NCBI GenBank assembly: GCA_026874595.1
Contig: JAPPUL010000076.1
Span: 986,164-1,050,163, forward strand
Length of the DNA stretch: 64,000 bases
Direction: 5' to 3'
Source of the DNA: Sipunculus nudus
Lineage: Eukaryota; Annelida; Sipuncula; Golfingiida; Sipunculidae
The translations under genes and the position numbers were made by a program. Below the pieces are notes generated by a model. It did no database searches, was not told the origin of the DNA, and worked only from the letters and a program-made list of their open reading frames with translations. Below, in pieces: positions 62,682-64,000 of the stretch; the first letter of the stretch is position 1; each line of letters opens with the position of its first letter.

Positions 62682-64000
62682 TTAAATGCCCTCCAGTTCT
62701 TTTTCGATATCCTCCCAAGTCGGGGCTTTGAGTTTGCCAGACAAGATGGCGTCGGTATCTAAATGGCCCTTAACCAATTTGTCCGTTGCTTCTTTTGCTT
62801 GGCTTGAAATCTCGAAGGACTTCTCACACAAAATTTGAAATTTAATAACTCTTCTACCAATCTGATTCTGCTCATCTTTGCTTAGATGGGGAAGGCTGAA
62901 GGACTCTATATCATCTGGATATACATACCTTTGCACGCTTCCTCGTGAATATCGTTCACTTTGCATACGACCGAAAATAGAATTCAAGAACAGGCAAAGA
63001 TATCCCGGATGGAAATCATCATTTGCCCTTATAACGGTAACACCTCCTCCCGCAGACATTTTTCCCCAGTGAGGCAAAACGATTGCGGCATCACCATGAG
63101 GTGAGCAGATTGAAGAGTAGACTATATCCTTTGCCTGGAGCTTGCCGACATGATTTCGATAGATGTTTGGTTCTATTTTTATTGCAGCTTGTGTATGTGA
63201 TATTTTGTAGGGCTTTATATCTGTTGTTAATAAGCAAGGAATATTCCCGGCATCGCTACGCTTGGGAGTCGAAGACCGGAATATGCTTTCACAGGCAGAA
63301 CCAAAATCAATTGTTCGTAAACCTATTTGTGTGAAGTGTGAATTAATCTGATAATATTTTGGCAAATAGAATTCTGCGGCGATGCGCTCCTGTAATCGAT
63401 TTAGGCCAATAAAATTTGATTTTTCATTCGATGCGGAAAATGAGCTTGTTAGAAGTTTTTGGTCAAACATCTGATTTGCTTCTTTAAGGAGTGCATCAGC
63501 TCTTCGTCTGCATTCTTCAGCAAGCTCCAGCTGTTTCCCAATAAATCGCTGAACCTTCTCATCCGGCAATAAAACTGGTACGTTACGCAATTCTTCATTG
63601 CCGATAAATTCCACGGTTGTATTTGTTCTTAACCGAGACCTCCACTTGACCCCAGATTTACTCGATAGGTAGCTAGTTAAATAATAGGGATCACAGCCTT
63701 TTGTTTTAGAAAAGAAAACTGTTCCGCTTACTAAGGCTAACCTATTATTTTCGGACACATAGACAGTGTGTTGATTTGGCCCCTTAACCTTTATTAAAAG
63801 AGCTCCAGAAAATAGTTTTCCTTTTGGGTATCTATCAGCCATCCAGCTTTCGACATATTTAACCCGACTCCAATTGATACTCATTGTATCGCCATCTAAA
63901 TCAACTCCTGAGATGAACGGAATTGCTTCATCAGGAATATTTGGTTGCTCAAAAGTCGTGGTTTTTTGATATAGAATTCTCCTTGGAGAATCTAAAAGAT
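62682..64000 (-). CDS. Type I restriction specificity (HsdS-like) subunit, runs off right edge
   Basis: The frame is open to 64000, beyond the ATG at 63884, with FISGVDLDGDT just before it, so the start lies outside the window. The part seen has two target-recognition halves joined by helices: LVSGTVFFSKTKGCDPYYLT and LRNVPVLLPDEKVQRFIGKQ, then KDIVYSSICSPHGDAAIVLP and ESFSLPHLSKDEQNQIGRRV. This is the HsdS two-domain plan. It needs a partner methyltransferase, which should lie immediately upstream, past the right edge. It ends two bases before the RNase H-like gene. Confidence 0.85.
   Translation of the reverse strand, partial: LLDSPRRILYQKTTTFEQPNIPDEAIPFISGVDLDGDTMSINWSRVKYVESWMADRYPKGKLFSGALLIKVKGPNQHTVYVSENNRLALVSGTVFFSKTKGCDPYYLTSYLSSKSGVKWRSRLRTNTTVEFIGNEELRNVPVLLPDEKVQRFIGKQLELAEECRRRADALLKEANQMFDQKLLTSSFSASNEKSNFIGLNRLQERIAAEFYLPKYYQINSHFTQIGLRTIDFGSACESIFRSSTPKRSDAGNIPCLLTTDIKPYKISHTQAAIKIEPNIYRNHVGKLQAKDIVYSSICSPHGDAAIVLPHWGKMSAGGGVTVIRANDDFHPGYLCLFLNSIFGRMQSERYSRGSVQRYVYPDDIESFSLPHLSKDEQNQIGRRVIKFQILCEKSFEISSQAKEATDKLVKGHLDTDAILSGKLKAPTWEDIEKELEGI

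Overview
The window joins two very different kinds of DNA. Positions 1 to about 26,000 look like the chromosomal core of an AT-rich, flagellated, probably Gram-negative bacterium: flagellar hook-associated, rod and filament genes, a Tat export set, an HtrA/DegP-like protease, a UbiA-type quinone prenyltransferase, cobalamin lower-loop genes, and panB, trpC, purD and purE. Codon use is AT-driven (many ATA, AGA and TTA codons). I cannot name the genus. The flgN-flgK-flgL-fliW-csrA order occurs in several deep-branching phyla (Desulfobacterota-like, Deferribacterota-like, spirochaete-like), and nothing here decides between them.

Layout. 1-5.7 kb: end of an RND/MMPL exporter, cobQ and cobD (minus), a cobT-like gene (plus), panB and a small membrane protein. 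5.9-12.8 kb: htrA, trpC, then flgN, flgK, flgL, fliW, csrA. 12.8-20.2 kb: tatC, two tatA-type genes, ubiA, a lipoprotein, a Na/Ca exchanger, purD, purE and a one-cysteine thioredoxin. 20.4-23.7 kb: flgF, flgG, flgJ (frameshifted) and flagellin. 24.4-26.0 kb: two DsrE-fold proteins and an ArsC-type reductase. Many junctions in this core carry perfect 9-18 bp head-to-tail duplications.

26.1-31.2 kb is a decayed accessory segment: truncated Rrf2, frameshifted DoxX, a doubly frameshifted aldo/keto reductase, an epimerase with an in-frame stop, a broken sbcD and a hydrolase tail. Only an SDR oxidoreductase and a small membrane protein look whole. Every frameshift I could localise, here and in flgJ and the TIR gene, is explained by one base too many or too few in an A-run. 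Sequencing or assembly error must therefore be excluded before calling them pseudogenes.

31.3-44.4 kb is a first defence block on the minus strand: a PLD/SNF2-type helicase (in-frame stop at codon 50), a DUF4391 protein, type III methyltransferase Mod (SAM motif I altered), type III Res, and a zinc-hook AAA ATPase that may be a PrrC/RloC-like effector. A TIR-like nucleotide-binding protein lies upstream. A junction region of about 1.1 kb holds two DUF2188 genes and a 57-bp imperfect direct repeat with tRNA/tmRNA T-arm character.

45.7-64 kb is a tightly coupled minus-strand operon of at least 13 genes, visibly richer in GC. In transcription order: a type I specificity subunit (runs off the right edge), an RNase-H-like protein, a Ser/Thr kinase, two uncharacterised proteins, a 1,354-residue P-loop ATPase, two uncharacterised proteins, a HerA-type translocase, a possible PD-(D/E)XK protein, a second kinase with TPRs, a DUF262/DUF1524 (GmrSD-like) nuclease and an ADP-ribosylglycohydrolase. 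I infer a methylation-linked, phosphorylation-controlled anti-phage system, perhaps related to MADS, with its methyltransferase expected just beyond the right edge. This is the best candidate for a little-described system.
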